NCBI GenBank assembly: GCA_016775335.1
Contig: JAEUGJ010000007.1
Span: 26,914-42,834, forward strand
Length of the DNA stretch: 15,921 bases
Direction: 5' to 3'
Origin: Mogibacterium sp.
GTDB taxonomy: Bacteria; Bacillota; Clostridia; Peptostreptococcales; Anaerovoracaceae
Shown here: positions 1 through 7,047 of the stretch, piece after piece
How the letters are laid out: each line of letters opens with the position of its first letter
Numbering within the stretch: position 1 is the stretch's first letter
Made by a program: the position numbers and the translations under genes
Notes under the pieces: generated by a model
The model's input: the letters and a program-made list of their open reading frames with translations, nothing else
Databases searched by the model: none
Told to the model about the DNA's origin: nothing

Positions 1-150
1 CAAATCCGGCGGGGGGAATGTGAAGATTTTGCTCCCCGGAACGGAGCCACAAGGGCTAGCGGGGAGGGGGGAGCAAAGAGAGGCGGCCGCCGGGCGCCTG
101 AGAGGGCGAAATCCGCCGGGCGCCCGAGGGGTGCCGGGAGGCAAAAATCG
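1..150. other. GC-rich non-coding edge with an imperfect direct repeat
   Basis: I see no supportable gene here; the long plus-strand reading frame through it is the complement of the oxidoreductase gene. The stretch is extremely GC-rich. It holds an imperfect direct repeat of about 18 bases, at 87-105 and again at 113-130, with the core CCGCCGGGCGCC. Each copy contains the self-complementary GGCGCC, so it could fold. It may be the tail of a terminator or a spacer belonging to a gene left of the window. Confidence 0.3.
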
Positions 151-192
151 AAGAAATCCGGACCTGCCGCTAGCGGTGGGTCCGGATTTCTT
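138..192 (-). terminator. Rho-independent terminator of the Gfo/Idh gene, overlapping its last codons
   Basis: A perfect 14-bp inverted repeat (151-164 pairing with 179-192, arm AAGAAATCCGGACC) is followed on the minus strand by a CGATTTTTGC tail. The loop is itself palindromic (CCGCTAGCGG) and contains the TAG stop codon of the oxidoreductase. The last codons of the gene therefore form one arm of the hairpin. The tail on the plus side is weak, so it probably acts on the minus strand only. Confidence 0.75.
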
Positions 193-1462
193 CTTTATAG
201 GAATTCATATATACCGTTTCGCCGGTGAGGCGGGATTCCTCCGCCGCATTGGCAATCAGGTGGCTCTCGATGGAGCGGGAGATTTCGGAAGTGCCGGATG
301 GAATTTCCCCGTTGGGAGTGCCGGCAACCTTTGGCCGCTGGGATATTTTTTTTGCCAGAGCCTGAACGAAGGCATCTACCAAACCGATATCGCCGCCTCC
401 GTGTCTGCCTCGATACGGATGGAGCTGGATTTCTTCCGGTGGGGTGGGCACATCGGCGAAAGAGCCGAAGCGGGTGATGGTGAGGTGGTTTTCCGCGTCG
501 TCGCCGCGGATGGAACCGTGTTCGCACATGATTTTGATACGGCGATGCATGTGGTCGGAGAAAGCGCTCATCTGGAAAGCCGCGGTTACGCCGTTCTCGA
601 ACTGGATGGCGGTGGTCTGCTGGTCGCACACGTCGTTGTCGCAGTGGAAAACGCAGCGGCCGTAGGGGCCCTCATCCAGGGCGCGGCGCATGCCTTCCTC
701 CGTCATATCGTCGGTGACGTCCACGGCGCGCCATTTGCCAATCATGGGCAGGTAGGTGCGGTAGGCATTGAAGCGGCAGCGCTCGCCCAGGGTGCAGTCC
801 TTACAGCGAAGGGCGCTTCCCTCCGGGGCGTTTTCCGGGCGGAAGTAGGACAGGTTCCCGAAGGAGGAGACTTTGGCGGCGCGGCAGCCCACCAGCCAGG
901 TGAGGATGTCCATGTCGTGGCAGGATTTCTGCAGAATGATGGGACTGCTGGTGTCGGTGCGGTTCCACTTGCCCCGCACGAAGGAATGGGCCATGTGGAA
1001 GTTTCCCATGTATTCCGCATATTCGATGGTCTGAATTCGGCCCAGTTCGCCGGAGTCGATGATGGTTTTGATTCGTGTGAAGAACTCGGTGTATCGCAGC
1101 ACGTGGCATACCATGACCAGAAGGCCTCGGGCATCGGCGGCTTCCTGAATTCGGAGGCATTCTTCGGAATCCGGGGAGATGGGTTTCTCCAGCAGGAGAT
1201 GGTAACCCGCTTTCAGCAGAGGCATGGCACAGCCAAAGTGGTCCCGGTCCATGGTGGCCACCACCGCCGCATCGGCGATGCGGCCTTGCGCCAGAAAATC
1301 TTCTAAGCAGGAAAAAGCCTGCGGAATATCGTAGTCTTCCACGGCTCGATTCCGCCGGGACGCGACGGGTTCCACGACGGCGCTGATTTCAATTCCTTTT
1401 TCCCGGAGGTAGGCGGCGTAAATGTTGCCTCTCTGTCCGGCTCCGATGAGTGCAATTCGCAT
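170..1462 (-). CDS. Gfo/Idh/MocA-family oxidoreductase
   Basis: This is a predicted NAD(P)-dependent sugar or polyol dehydrogenase-like enzyme of 430 residues; the substrate is unknown. The N-terminus carries a Rossmann dinucleotide site (GAGQRG, residues 7-12) and the family's EKP motif (E92-K93-P94), whose lysine is catalytic in relatives. KSCHDMD at 179-185 fits the conserved catalytic segment of the C-terminal domain. Six cysteines at 220, 223, 229, 270, 274 and 279 form two clusters (CxxCx5C and CxxxCx4C) around the substrate domain. Related clostridial proteins have similar cysteines, which may bind metal. There is no signal peptide, so it is cytoplasmic. The start is supported by AGGGAG seven bases upstream and by a clear promoter. 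It is divergent from the peptidase gene, with no obvious pathway partner nearby. Family assignment is firm; function is open. Confidence 0.9.
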   Translation of the reverse strand: MRIALIGAGQRGNIYAAYLREKGIEISAVVEPVASRRNRAVEDYDIPQAFSCLEDFLAQGRIADAAVVATMDRDHFGCAMPLLKAGYHLLLEKPISPDSEECLRIQEAADARGLLVMVCHVLRYTEFFTRIKTIIDSGELGRIQTIEYAEYMGNFHMAHSFVRGKWNRTDTSSPIILQKSCHDMDILTWLVGCRAAKVSSFGNLSYFRPENAPEGSALRCKDCTLGERCRFNAYRTYLPMIGKWRAVDVTDDMTEEGMRRALDEGPYGRCVFHCDNDVCDQQTTAIQFENGVTAAFQMSAFSDHMHRRIKIMCEHGSIRGDDAENHLTITRFGSFADVPTPPEEIQLHPYRGRHGGGDIGLVDAFVQALAKKISQRPKVAGTPNGEIPSGTSEISRSIESHLIANAAEESRLTGETVYMNSYKEEIRTHR

Positions 1463-1469
1463 ATAGGGT

Positions 1470-1475
1470 CTCCCT
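1470..1475 (-). promoter_or_regulatory. Ribosome binding site of the Gfo/Idh gene
   Basis: AGGGAG on the minus strand lies seven bases before the ATG at 1462. It fixes the start chosen for this gene. Confidence 0.7.
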
Positions 1476-1496
1476 GTTTGTGAAAATATACACTAT

Positions 1497-1525
1497 ATTA
1501 TAGAGGGTGGCGGGGATTTTTACAA
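1497..1525 (-). promoter_or_regulatory. Sigma-A-type promoter of the Gfo/Idh gene
   Basis: On the minus strand, TTGTAA (1520-1525) and a perfect TATAAT (1497-1502) are separated by exactly 17 bases. They lie 35 bases upstream of the start codon. I see no clear operator around it. Confidence 0.7.
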
Positions 1526-1592
1526 ATACAAAGAAACTATAGCGGGAAAAAGTTGTCGGGCGGAAAGACTTTTTTTAATGCTCGGAGGATAG

Positions 1593-1598
1593 TATAAT
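1593..1598 (+). promoter_or_regulatory. Possible -10 box of the PepX-like peptidase gene
   Basis: A perfect TATAAT lies 35 bases before the start codon. At 17-bp spacing the -35 region is only a T-run (1570-1575), so the promoter is either weak or helped by an activator. It faces away from the oxidoreductase promoter within the same 171-bp intergenic region. Confidence 0.45.
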
Positions 1599-1620
1599 CG
1601 AAGGAGCTGAAATGAATCAT

Positions 1621-1626
1621 AGGAGG
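1621..1626 (+). promoter_or_regulatory. Consensus ribosome binding site of the peptidase gene
   Basis: A perfect AGGAGG is placed seven bases before the ATG at 1634. A second ATG two codons later would be too far for the optimum, so 1634 is preferred. Confidence 0.8.
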
Positions 1627-1633
1627 AAATGAT

Positions 1634-3718
1634 ATGACGATGAACAGCAAGAAACTTATGCCGGTGTTCGAGAACGGCATGGCACAGCCGGTATTTCCTT
1701 TTACGGACGGAAAGACCGGAGACGCATACGATGCGAAGACGTCCGATATCGTTCGGTTCTGCGTGTATGTGGAGGCGAACTTCGACACGACCGGAGACGG
1801 TAAGGGCGATCTGATTAAGGCGTTCGTTCAGGTTCCGAGAAGTGCGGCAGAGGGCAACTACAAGGCGGCATCTGTGTTCGAGGCACGTCCATACTGCGCC
1901 GGCGTAAATGCCGACGGCTACGACCACATGAAAGAGGTGGAAGGAAACGGCTGCCCGGGGCCGGATTCCATGAAAATCAACTATTCGCCGGTACCGGGAA
2001 ATCCGAGCAAGTACATCAGCACGATGGAAGCGGCGGAGAAGGCCGATCCGGCAGACTGGCACTTCCCGGACCACGGAAACGGCGATGCAATGTGCTACGA
2101 GAACATCGATGCCTATAACTATTACCTGGTAAGAGGCTACGCGGTGGTACTCAGCGCCGGCGTGGGGACGCTGGGTTCCGACGGTTTTGAGTATACCGGA
2201 TCCGACTGCGAGCGGGATTCCTTCCGCTGCATCGTGGAATGGCTCCACGGCGACCGAATCGCTTATGCGGACCGGAACCGGGAAGAGGCCATTCGGGCAG
2301 ACTGGTCCAACGGAAAGGTGGCGATGACCGGCAGATCTTACGCGGGAACCATGCCGTTCGCCGTGGCGACCACCGGAGTTGCGGGCCTGGAAACCATCGT
2401 GCCGGTAGCGGGAATCAGTGACTGGTACAGCTTCCTGAATCAGCAGGGTGCGCAGCGGTACTGGCCGGCAGAAATGCTCATGAGCTTCCTGGCATACTTC
2501 TGCTCCAGCCGTTACAACGACCCGACACTGACGGAGGAACAGCGGCAGGCGATTCTGGATTTCCATCAGTATTTTTCCTATGAACAGATGAAGACCGGAT
2601 TCGACTACAGCGATTTCTGGAAGGAAGGAAATTACACCCTGAAGGCAGACGGCATTCGCTGCAGCGCTCTCATCGTTCACGGGCTGAACGACGAGAACGT
2701 GTCCACCAAACAGTTCGAGATGATGCTCCACTCCTTCGAGGAGGCCGATCGAACTGTAAAAGTAATCCTCCACCAGGGCCCGCATATTACGCCGACCATG
2801 GCCAACAAGGGATACGGCATTTCCGTCAACGGCCGGAATTACGATGATATCGTCAATAAGTGGATTTCTCACTATCTGTACGATGTGGAGAACGATGCAG
2901 AGGACATGCCGGCGGTACTGGTGCAGAACAACGTGGACCAGGATCAGTGGGATGAAGTGGATTCCTGGGATACCGAATGCGATTACGAATTCCGCAGCAA
3001 CCTCAGCGGAACGACGGTAATCGATACAGATTGGGAAAAAGCCGGAATCAACAAGGAGAACTTCGACGAAAGAATGAGCCTGCTGGATTCCAACATGAAT
3101 CAACGCTACTTCAGCGACAAAGCCGCGGACGATCTGACCATCCAGGGTTCCGTCTGCGTAAAGTTCGACGCCGCACTGAAGGACGGCGATGCATCCAAGA
3201 ACTTCGAGCCGGAGAACATCAACGATGCGGACCGCCTGAGCTTTGAGCTGGGCAGCGCCTCCGGCAAGATGGATGATGTGAAGCTGACGGTGCTGCTGTG
3301 CGACGTGGCGGACGAGGAGTTCCCGAGTATTCAGACTGTCGATCCGGAACGAAACGTGATTCCGGTAGTGATTCGAAACAAAGGCGGAATTCACAACGGC
3401 GGAGATCTGCCGGACTTCGATCAGTCCGTTTTCGAAACCGTGAACCGGAAGTACTGCGTCATCACCCGGGCGTACATCGACCTGTGCAATCCGGAATCCG
3501 GTTATGCACCGGAGACTTCCGAGAACAGCATTGAACTGGTTCCGGGGAAAAAACATTCCTACAACGTATACCTGAATCCGGCCAGATACACCGTGGAAGC
3601 GGGACACCGCCTGGCAGTGGTTATCGGAACCGAGGACCCGGTAAACTGCTTGATTCACAAGAAGTATTCGGTAGAAATCGACAATGCTTCCGTAAAAGCA
3701 GATATTCCGATGGTATAA
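1634..3718 (+). CDS. Xaa-Pro dipeptidyl-peptidase-like S15 serine hydrolase (PepX/CocE type)
   Basis: An alpha/beta hydrolase of 694 residues. Family members cut N-terminal X-Pro dipeptides (PepX) or hydrolyse esters (CocE); the sequence does not decide the substrate. The N-terminal GDGKGDLIKAFVQVPR segment (about 54-69) is typical of the PepX strand region. The nucleophile motif GRSYAGT gives Ser235. The other likely triad members are Asp353 (GLNDENVS) and His384 (QGPHITP), in the right order and spacing. A jelly-roll PepX C-terminal domain follows from about residue 430. It is slightly shorter than lactococcal PepX (about 760) because the long N-terminal helical domain is reduced. There is no signal peptide, so it is intracellular, fitting recycling of proline-rich peptides. 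AGGAGG at 1621-1626 lies seven bases before the ATG. It is transcribed alone. Confidence 0.85.
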   Translation: MTMNSKKLMPVFENGMAQPVFPFTDGKTGDAYDAKTSDIVRFCVYVEANFDTTGDGKGDLIKAFVQVPRSAAEGNYKAASVFEARPYCAGVNADGYDHMKEVEGNGCPGPDSMKINYSPVPGNPSKYISTMEAAEKADPADWHFPDHGNGDAMCYENIDAYNYYLVRGYAVVLSAGVGTLGSDGFEYTGSDCERDSFRCIVEWLHGDRIAYADRNREEAIRADWSNGKVAMTGRSYAGTMPFAVATTGVAGLETIVPVAGISDWYSFLNQQGAQRYWPAEMLMSFLAYFCSSRYNDPTLTEEQRQAILDFHQYFSYEQMKTGFDYSDFWKEGNYTLKADGIRCSALIVHGLNDENVSTKQFEMMLHSFEEADRTVKVILHQGPHITPTMANKGYGISVNGRNYDDIVNKWISHYLYDVENDAEDMPAVLVQNNVDQDQWDEVDSWDTECDYEFRSNLSGTTVIDTDWEKAGINKENFDERMSLLDSNMNQRYFSDKAADDLTIQGSVCVKFDAALKDGDASKNFEPENINDADRLSFELGSASGKMDDVKLTVLLCDVADEEFPSIQTVDPERNVIPVVIRNKGGIHNGGDLPDFDQSVFETVNRKYCVITRAYIDLCNPESGYAPETSENSIELVPGKKHSYNVYLNPARYTVEAGHRLAVVIGTEDPVNCLIHKKYSVEIDNASVKADIPMV

Positions 3719-3887
3719 GGCCGCTGGAACGTTTTCACTTGGATGAAAAGGTCACTTTCACCAACGGACGAAGCGCTTCAAAACGGTATTTTTGACGAGA
3801 AAAAGGCTTTCTGTGGGAAAAATTGGGTAAAAAAATTCCCGTTTCGGGCAATTGAACTATGTCGCCCTTCCCACACCGGAAAAAGAA

Positions 3888-4001
3888 TGTTACAATCTCT
3901 GTGAGATGCGGAGCTAGGTGTAGAGCAGACATACGCATCTTCAATGGGGGAAGGCAAAGGGCCGCCGCACAACTGTGCGCCGGCCCGATTCTTGGTTTTT
4001 T
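3888..4001 (+). ncRNA. Candidate small transcript (promoter-like start to terminator)
   Basis: A TGT-TACAAT extended -10 (3888-3896) is followed by about 100 bases that end in a terminator hairpin and a T-run. The putative transcript contains GATGCG (3905-3910) pairing with CGCATC (3934-3939), and purine-rich loops. I do not recognise an RNA family; it does not fit the SRP RNA or the riboswitch classes I checked by eye. It could instead be just the distal 3' untranslated region of the peptidase mRNA. Confidence 0.25.
3959..4001 (+). terminator. Plus-strand rho-independent terminator
   Basis: The arms at 3959-3970 and 3975-3986 pair at 11 of 12 positions (GGGCCG..CGCAC with one C-C mismatch) around the loop AACT. 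A T-rich tail follows, with six Ts at 3996-4001 and more Ts beyond. It probably ends the peptidase transcript or a small RNA, and may insulate the converging glycerate kinase gene. Confidence 0.65.
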
Positions 4002-4036
4002 GGGGTTTTTCAGGTCCCTGAAGAAGCACCACGCCG

Positions 4037-4079
4037 CCCGGACCGGCCGGGCCTCCGGCGGCCCGGCGGCCGGCCCGGG
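4037..4079 (-). terminator. GC-only hairpin behind the glycerate kinase gene, possible terminator
   Basis: Arms 4037-4049 and 4067-4079 pair at 12 of 13 positions, made only of G and C apart from one A. The loop can extend the stem (GGGCC at 4049 with GGCCC at 4060). It lies ten bases beyond the minus-strand stop codon. There is no T-run after it on the minus strand, so it may act as a pause or RNA-stability element rather than a classical terminator. Confidence 0.45.
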
Positions 4080-4088
4080 TGCCGCCCT

Positions 4089-5285
4089 TTACCCGCGTAC
4101 TTCCATCCCGGCTTTCACGATGCGGAGCAGCCGCACCGCCGCGCGGAAGCAATTCTTCTCCGCATCGCAGATGGCCGCATCCAGAGATTCGATGCGGTCC
4201 ACCAGGGGCATCATCCCGGAAATTCCGAATTCGTACAGCGCCTCGGCGCCGTCCTCGATGCTTCCCGCCAGGGCGAAGCAAGGAACCCGGTGGGTTTTGC
4301 AGTGTGCCGCCACGCCGGCCACCACTTTGCCGTAGGCCGACTGGAAATCCATGCGCCCCTCCCCGGTGATGACCAGGTCCGCAGATTCCAGACAGGTATC
4401 GAATTCCAGAAGCTCCAATACCGTTTCGATGCCGGAGAAAATTTCGCTGCGGGTAAAAGCAAGCAGCCCGGCGCCGAGACCCCCGGCCGCCCCGGAACCC
4501 GGCGCGTGACGGATGGATTTTTTTGGAAGGGCGGACTCTACGCAGTCGATGTAGTGAGCCATGGCTTGATCCATGTCGGCCAGCCGGTCTGCCGGAATCC
4601 CCTTCTGAGGACCGTACACGTACACCGCGCCCTCCGGCCCCAGGAGCGGGTTCTTCACGTCGCTCATGACGGTGATGGGAACCCGAGAAACGGCGGGATC
4701 CAGCCGGGAAACATCCACCGCCGCAATCCGATGCATGGATGCGGGCACCGGATTCAGGGGCGTGCCGTTTTCGTCCCGGAACACCGCGCCAAGGGCGGCG
4801 GCCATGCCTATCCCGCCGTCGCTGGTGGCACTGCCGCCCAGGCCTAGGTAGATGTGCCGGCAGCCTTGACGGACGGCATCCAGAATCATCTCGCCGGTGC
4901 CGAAGGTGTTGGAATGGAAAACATCCCGCTCCGCTTCGGGCACCAGGGTCAGGCCGGACGCGCCGGCCATATCCATGATGGCGATTTTTGTTTTTGGGAG
5001 GGGATGCTCCGGCGTTTCCCGCGCAGAAACAGTCGATGTGGATGAAACGATGCCGTAGCGGGCGGTCACCGGAACACCCAAAGGACCGCGGACCTGCAGG
5101 GTGCGGATTTCACCGGGGAGGACGTTCATCAGCGCTTCCGCGGTGCCTTCCCCGCCGTCCGCCAGGGGAAGCTTTTGAACGGCTGCATTCGGGAATACCT
5201 CCCGGGCGGCGTTTGCGGCGATGTCGCAGACCTGGGATGCGGTGAGGGATCCCTTGAAGGAATCCGGCGCGATTACAATTTTCAT
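4089..5285 (-). CDS. Glycerate kinase (GlxK/GarK family)
   Basis: ATP-dependent phosphorylation of D-glycerate, giving 2-phosphoglycerate in the bacterial GarK-type family, which links glyoxylate and sugar-acid breakdown to glycolysis. The predicted cytoplasmic protein has 398 residues. Conserved family blocks are DSFKGS (8-13), ADGGEGT (42-48), the glycine-rich GLGGSATSDGGIG and VITGEGRMD near the C-terminal third. A longer frame begins 16 codons earlier, but MKIVIAPDSFKGS is the classical N-terminus and AAAGGA lies seven bases before it, so I start at 5285. Residues about 81-100 form a Ser/Thr/Pro-rich stretch longer than usual at this place. It is divergent from the DUF1537 kinase gene, consistent with a shared sugar-acid pathway. 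Confidence 0.92.
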   Translation of the reverse strand: MKIVIAPDSFKGSLTASQVCDIAANAAREVFPNAAVQKLPLADGGEGTAEALMNVLPGEIRTLQVRGPLGVPVTARYGIVSSTSTVSARETPEHPLPKTKIAIMDMAGASGLTLVPEAERDVFHSNTFGTGEMILDAVRQGCRHIYLGLGGSATSDGGIGMAAALGAVFRDENGTPLNPVPASMHRIAAVDVSRLDPAVSRVPITVMSDVKNPLLGPEGAVYVYGPQKGIPADRLADMDQAMAHYIDCVESALPKKSIRHAPGSGAAGGLGAGLLAFTRSEIFSGIETVLELLEFDTCLESADLVITGEGRMDFQSAYGKVVAGVAAHCKTHRVPCFALAGSIEDGAEALYEFGISGMMPLVDRIESLDAAICDAEKNCFRAAVRLLRIVKAGMEVRG

Positions 5286-5292
5286 AAAAAAA

Positions 5293-5298
5293 TCCTTT
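5293..5298 (-). promoter_or_regulatory. Ribosome binding site deciding the glycerate kinase start
   Basis: AAAGGA on the minus strand lies seven bases from the ATG at 5285. The upstream ATG at 5333 has no comparable site. Confidence 0.65.
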
Positions 5299-5362
5299 CT
5301 GTATGCGAGAACCGGCGGGATGCCCGTTGTCAAGTGTTTTATTTTCTTAATGCCATAGTGAG

Positions 5363-5391
5363 TGGAAATTTTCCCGCCGATATATTACAAT
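5363..5391 (+). promoter_or_regulatory. Possible promoter of the DUF1537 kinase gene
   Basis: TGGAAA (5363-5368) and TACAAT (5386-5391) are spaced by 17 bases, about 60 bases before the start codon. A second -10-like TATTAT lies at 5404-5409 without a good -35. The 166-bp region between the two divergent kinases must also hold the glycerate kinase promoter. A minus-strand TTGACA at 5328-5333 is the best -35 candidate there, but I see no matching -10. Confidence 0.35.
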
Positions 5392-5451
5392 ATAAATCAG
5401 AAATATTATAGCAAGTCTGAGGGGATTCTGCTATTGGGACAGGAGAGAGAT

Positions 5452-6879
5452 ATGAAGAAACAAGCGGATATTTTGACGCAGTACGCGGAAATCGACGAAG
5501 AGCACGTGGATGCGCTGCTGCAGGAGGAGCTTCGGAAGAATCGGAAGAAGCTGGTGGTGCTGGACGACGACCCGACAGGGGTGCAGACGGTGCACGACGT
5601 GTCGGTGTATACCCACTGGACGCCGGAGGATTTGACGGCGGGCTTTCAAGAGGAAGAGAATCTGTTCTACGTGCTGACCAATTCCAGGGGCTTCACGGAG
5701 GCGGAAACGATAAAAGCACACCGGGAGATCGCGGAGGCGACCGACAAGGCGGCAAAGGCGGCAGGCAAAGAATATCTTTTCATGAGCCGAAGCGACAGCA
5801 CCCTGCGGGGTCATTTCCCGCTGGAGACGGAGATTCTGCGGGAAGAGTATGAGAAGAATACGGGACTTCCGGTGGACGGGGAGATTCTGTGCCCGTTTTT
5901 CAAGGAAGGGGGACGGTTCACTCTGGGCAATATCCACTATGTGAAATACGGCGAGGAGCTGGTGCCGGCCAACGAGACGGAGTTCGCCAAAGACCCTACC
6001 TTCGGGTATGTGTCGGAGACTTTGCCGGAGTACGTGGAAGAGAAGACCGGCGGAAAGTTCCGAAAGGAAGAGGTGACCTGCATTTCTTTGGAAGATCTGC
6101 ACAGCATGAATTTCGACCGAATTCAGCAGCAACTGATGGACGTAAAGGATTTCAATAAAGTCGTGGTGAATGCGGTGGATTATCCGGACCTGAAGGTGTT
6201 CTGCGTGGCGCTGCTTCGGGCCATGGCCGCCGGCAAAAACTTCCTGTTCCGGACGGCGGCATCCCTGGTGCGGGTGCTGGGCGGTATTTCGGAACGGCCG
6301 CTTCTGACCCGAGAGGATATGGTGCAGAAGGAAACCGCCAACGGCGGAATCATTGTGGTGGGTTCCCACACGGACAAAACCACCCGACAGCTGAGCCGGC
6401 TCCGGGAACGGGAGGACATTGCGTTTATCGAATTGGATGCCACGTTGGTTCGGGATGAGGCGGCCTTTGAGCAGGAAGTGGCGCGCTGCCTGGCAGAGGA
6501 GGAGCGCTGCATCCGGAACGGGCAGACGGTGTGCTGCTACACCACCCGAGGCTTGATTACAGCGGATACCGGCGACCGAGAGGACGAACTGCGCCTCTCT
6601 GTGCGGATTTCCGATGCGGTGCAGTCCCTGGTGGGACGGCTGTCGGTTACACCGGCCTTCGTCATCGCAAAGGGAGGCATCACTTCCAGCGACGTGGGCA
6701 CCAAGGCGCTGGCGGTCAAAAAAGCCCGCGTGCTGGGGCAGATCCAGCCGGGAATTCCGGTATGGCAGATCGGAGCGGAAAGCCGTTTTCCGGGAACGCC
6801 GTACGTCATCTTCCCGGGAAATGTGGGGGAAGACGGAACCCTGAAAGCCGCGGCGGAAGTGCTTTTAGGGGGAAAATAA
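5452..6879 (+). CDS. Four-carbon acid sugar kinase family protein (DUF1537/YgbK-like)
   Basis: An ATP-dependent kinase of the family that phosphorylates four-carbon sugar acids such as threonate, erythronate or their keto derivatives (OtnK/DtnK/LtnK). It has 475 residues, usually 420-480. The N-terminal substrate domain shows DDDPTGVQT (38-46), SRSDSTLRGHFPLE and PFFKEGGRFT. The C-terminal nucleotide-binding domain shows VVGSHTDKTTRQL, VIAKGGITSSDVGTKAL and PGNVGEDG, all typical of the family. The open frame extends 30 codons upstream, but AGGAGA at 5441-5446 places the start at this ATG. The usual partners (PdxA2-type dehydrogenase, OtnC aldolase, OtnI isomerase) are absent, so the substrate is undecided. 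Its product would need an aldolase or decarboxylating step from elsewhere. The divergent glycerate kinase supports a sugar-acid role. Confidence 0.9.
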   Translation: MKKQADILTQYAEIDEEHVDALLQEELRKNRKKLVVLDDDPTGVQTVHDVSVYTHWTPEDLTAGFQEEENLFYVLTNSRGFTEAETIKAHREIAEATDKAAKAAGKEYLFMSRSDSTLRGHFPLETEILREEYEKNTGLPVDGEILCPFFKEGGRFTLGNIHYVKYGEELVPANETEFAKDPTFGYVSETLPEYVEEKTGGKFRKEEVTCISLEDLHSMNFDRIQQQLMDVKDFNKVVVNAVDYPDLKVFCVALLRAMAAGKNFLFRTAASLVRVLGGISERPLLTREDMVQKETANGGIIVVGSHTDKTTRQLSRLREREDIAFIELDATLVRDEAAFEQEVARCLAEEERCIRNGQTVCCYTTRGLITADTGDREDELRLSVRISDAVQSLVGRLSVTPAFVIAKGGITSSDVGTKALAVKKARVLGQIQPGIPVWQIGAESRFPGTPYVIFPGNVGEDGTLKAAAEVLLGGK

Positions 6880-6889
6880 AAAGCAATAT

Positions 6890-6906
6890 TTGTTAAATAA
6901 TAACAA
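6890..6906. repeat. AT-rich inverted repeat in the guaB upstream region
   Basis: TTGTTA (6890-6895) and TAACAA (6901-6906) form a perfect 6-bp inverted repeat around AATAA, just after the DUF1537 kinase stop codon. It is too AT-rich and lacks the T-tail to be a good terminator. It could be an operator. No terminator is otherwise visible between the kinase and guaB. Confidence 0.25.
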
Positions 6907-6961
6907 GGTCAAATAATGCGGTTGTGCAATTTAACAAAGTGAAGAAGAGTGCAAAAAAACC

Positions 6962-6990
6962 TTTAAAAATCAACGTTTTTGTGCTATATT
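6962..6990 (+). promoter_or_regulatory. Probable guaB promoter
   Basis: TTTAAA (6962-6967) and TATATT (6985-6990) are spaced by 17 bases in an AT-rich stretch upstream of guaB, which would give a leader of about 50 bases. I see neither a Bacillus-type PurR box nor a purine riboswitch in the 168-bp region. Confidence 0.45.
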
Positions 6991-7047
6991 AGAATACAAT
7001 TTATGATTTAAAATACTGTTGCGAAGTGAGAAAGAAAGAGGTGTACA

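Larger units (their letters stand above)
3719..4088. other. 370-bp convergent intergenic region
   Basis: This lies between the ends of the peptidase (plus) and glycerate kinase (minus) genes. I find no coding region with a ribosome site. It changes sharply from AT-rich (3719-3900) to extremely GC-rich (3955-4085). It contains an extended -10 promoter-like sequence near 3888, an 11-of-12 bp terminator hairpin at 3959-3986 and a GC-only hairpin at 4037-4079, listed separately. No strong terminator directly follows the peptidase stop; a weak TTTTCA/TGAAAA repeat is near 3733. Confidence 0.5.

Noticed and set aside
20..1306. Plus-strand open frame of 428 codons
   Set aside because: It lies opposite the Gfo/Idh gene, which has a full promoter, ribosome site and conserved motifs. 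The plus frame has no family motif and arises from high GC.
1520..3658. Minus-strand open frame of 712 codons
   Set aside because: It is the complement of the S15 peptidase gene. The plus-strand gene has AGGAGG, a catalytic triad and family motifs; the minus frame has repetitive V/H/R-rich composition typical of antisense shadows.
3975..4847. Plus-strand open frame of 290 codons over glycerate kinase
   Set aside because: It is a GC-driven shadow of the minus-strand kinase and begins inside a terminator hairpin.
6880..7047. Purine riboswitch or PurR box before guaB
   Set aside because: I looked for the conserved purine aptamer core and for CGAAC-type boxes and saw neither.
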